Source: JBEIUL01 sp044356865 (GTDB taxonomy: Bacteria; Planctomycetota; Phycisphaerae; Phycisphaerales; SM1A02). From it: a DNA stretch of 13,290 bases. Shown here in pieces: positions 11,741 through 13,290 of this stretch. A model generated the notes under the pieces. That model saw nothing but the letters and a program-made list of their open reading frames with translations, searched no databases and was not told the origin of the DNA. How positions within the stretch are numbered: the stretch's first letter is position 1; every line of letters starts with the position of its first letter. The stretch lies in assembly GCA_044356865.1 (NCBI GenBank), contig JBIKVN010000070.1:1-13290 (forward strand). The letters are read 5' to 3'. Both the position numbers and the translations under genes were made by a program.

Positions 11741-13290
11741 GTGCCGATCCGCAACTTCTCCATCATCGCCCACATCGACCACGGGAAGAGCACGCTCGCC
11801 GACCGCCTGCTGCAGGCGACCAAGGCGGTGAGCGAGCGCGAGGCCAAGGCCCAGCTCCTCGACTCGATGGACCTCGAGCGCGAGCGGGGCATCACCATCA
11901 AGGCCTCGGCGGTGACCGTCTCGCACCGGCACAACGGCCAGGACTACCAGCTCAACTTCATCGACACCCCCGGCCACGTCGACTTCGCCTACGAGGTCTC
12001 GCGGGCCCTGACCGCCTGCGAAGGGGCGATCCTCGTCGTCGACTCGACGCAGGGCGTGCAGGCCCAGACCGTCGCGAACGCGTACCTCGCGGTGTCGAAC
12101 GACCTCGAGCTGATCCCGGTCATCAACAAGATCGACCTGCCCGCGGCCGATCCCGACAAGGTCGCGATGGAGATCGAGCAGGTGCTCGGCCTGCCCGCCG
12201 AGGATTGCATCCTGGTGAGCGCGAAGACCGGCCAGGGAATTCCCGAGCTGCTCGCCGCGATCTGCGACCGCCTGCCCTCGCCGCGGGCCGCGGTGACGCC
12301 GAAGCTGCGGGCCCTGATCTTCGACAGCCACTACGACGACTACAAGGGCGTGGTGGTCTACTTCCGCGTCTTCGACGGCAAGATCCGCATCGGCGACAAG
12401 GTGCGGATGATGGGCACCGGCCGCGTCTTCAGCGTGACCGAGCTCGGACGCTACACGCCGTTCCCGAAGAAGGTCGAGGGGCTCAACACCGCCGAGGTGG
12501 GTTACTTCACCGCCAGCATCAAGAGCCTCGGCGACGTCCGCGTCGGCGACACGGTCACGCTCGAGAACGACCCGGCCGACGAGCCGCTGCCCGGCTATGA
12601 GGAACCGAAGCAGATGGTCTTCTGCGACTTCTACCCGGCGAGCGCCGGCGAGGAGACCAGCGGCAAGCGCGGCGACTTCGAGGCCCTCCGCGAGGCCATG
12701 GAAAAGCTGCACCTCAACGACGCCAGCTTCACCTACGAGGTCGAGCACAGCGAGGCCCTCGGTTTCGGCTTCCGCTGCGGGTTCCTCGGCCTGCTCCACA
12801 TGGACATCATCCAGGAGCGGCTCGAACGCGAGGGCGGCCTCGAGATCGTGCAGACCGCCCCGACGGTCTCCTACCTCGTCGACCTGAACGACGGCACGCA
12901 GGTCGAGATCCACAACCCCGCCGACCTGCCCGACCTCTCGAAGGTGAAGGCGATCCGCGAGCCGATCGTGAAGATCGAGATCATCTGCCCCGACGAGAAC
13001 ATCGGCGACCTGATGAAGCTCTGCGACGCCCGCCGCGGCATCTTCAAGGCCCAGAAGTTCATCTCGGAAGGCCGCCAGCTGCTCGAGTACGAGCTGCCGC
13101 TCGCCGAGATCATCTACGACTTCTACGACAAGCTGAAGTCGATCACCCGCGGCTACGGCACGATGGACTACGACATCATCGAGTACCGCGAGGACGACCT
13201 CGCGAAGGTCTCGATCCTGGTGAACGGCGACGCGGTCGAGGCCCTCTCGCTCATCTGCCACCGCAAGAACGCCGAGTACCGCAGCCGGCT
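11741..13290 (+). CDS. lepA: Elongation factor 4 LepA, 3' end beyond window
   Basis: This ribosome-associated GTPase has 516 of roughly 600 residues present. G-motifs are AHIDHGKST (10-18), RGITIK (49-54), DTPGH (75-79), NKID (129-132) and SAKTG (160-164). The LepA-type domains follow (YKGVVVYFRVFDGKIRIGDKV; FCDFYPASAGE; LGFGFRCGFLGLLHMDIIQERLERE; ITRGYGTMDYDI). The start is GTG 11741, because an in-frame TAA at 11699-11701 (the stop of the preceding gene) leaves no other start codon and VPIRNFSIIAHIDHGKST matches the family start. The missing part is the last 80 or so residues, including the basic LepA-specific C-terminal domain. No ribosome site is visible. Confidence 0.98.
   Translation, partial: MPIRNFSIIAHIDHGKSTLADRLLQATKAVSEREAKAQLLDSMDLERERGITIKASAVTVSHRHNGQDYQLNFIDTPGHVDFAYEVSRALTACEGAILVVDSTQGVQAQTVANAYLAVSNDLELIPVINKIDLPAADPDKVAMEIEQVLGLPAEDCILVSAKTGQGIPELLAAICDRLPSPRAAVTPKLRALIFDSHYDDYKGVVVYFRVFDGKIRIGDKVRMMGTGRVFSVTELGRYTPFPKKVEGLNTAEVGYFTASIKSLGDVRVGDTVTLENDPADEPLPGYEEPKQMVFCDFYPASAGEETSGKRGDFEALREAMEKLHLNDASFTYEVEHSEALGFGFRCGFLGLLHMDIIQERLEREGGLEIVQTAPTVSYLVDLNDGTQVEIHNPADLPDLSKVKAIREPIVKIEIICPDENIGDLMKLCDARRGIFKAQKFISEGRQLLEYELPLAEIIYDFYDKLKSITRGYGTMDYDIIEYREDDLAKVSILVNGDAVEALSLICHRKNAEYRSR

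Noticed and set aside
11035..12600. Plus-strand frame of about 520 codons overlapping fpg and lepA
   Set aside because: It is another frame of two certain genes, Arg/Pro-rich, without motifs.
11072..13261. Long minus-strand open frame (about 730 codons) opposite fpg/lepA
   Set aside because: It is antisense to lepA in the phase where GC-rich third positions suppress stops. The composition is Asp/Val/Arg-rich and matches no family. Likewise 6911-9658 (opposite rimO) and 4403-6607 (opposite nadD and the tRNAs).

Overview
The window is GC-rich bacterial chromosome and most likely comes from the Planctomycetota, probably a Phycisphaerae-like lineage. That assignment rests on three things seen in the sequence: a secreted protein with many DCNGNxxPDxCD repeats followed by two GDxNxDGxVxxxDLxxLLxxWG segments (a style typical of Phycisphaerae exported proteins), start sites that mostly lack a Shine-Dalgarno sequence, and a GYF_2/CD225 membrane protein. 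No rRNA, phage gene, transposase or CRISPR array is visible.

Layout. Positions 1-470 hold two copies of a composite hairpin repeat and no credible gene. On the minus strand follow a large exported protein with Ca-binding-type repeats and an FGE/sulfatase-modifying-factor domain (471-2744), then a two-gene module of a small protein and a nucleotidyltransferase (2909-3539). Positions 3540-4376 are a second repeat cluster ending in a terminator, then two tRNA-Glu genes (TTC and CTC anticodons) on the minus strand (4377-4601). The rest is mostly plus strand: a nucleoside phosphorylase-family protein overlapping nadD, a second small-protein/nucleotidyltransferase module, a GYF_2-CD225 protein, rimO, a duplicated-domain exported protein, a convergent DUF2752 membrane protein (minus), a formamidopyrimidine-DNA glycosylase with a zincless finger, a small membrane protein with a zinc ribbon, and lepA cut by the window end.

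The housekeeping genes (nadD, rimO, fpg, lepA, tRNA-Glu) are ordinary. Three things stand out. (1) Two unrelated-looking copies of one genetic design, a small protein with an SPxER motif whose 3' end overlaps, in the same +1 frame, the start of a minimal-type nucleotidyltransferase. Each nucleotidyltransferase start has an unusually good GGAGG site buried in the small gene. These are candidate toxin-antitoxin-like pairs. (2) A composite repeat built from 9-3-9 hairpins, in which one copy has changed both arms of a long-range stem but kept them complementary. (3) A recurrent TAnnnT-N6-start arrangement at three genes, which suggests leaderless transcription and fixes their starts.
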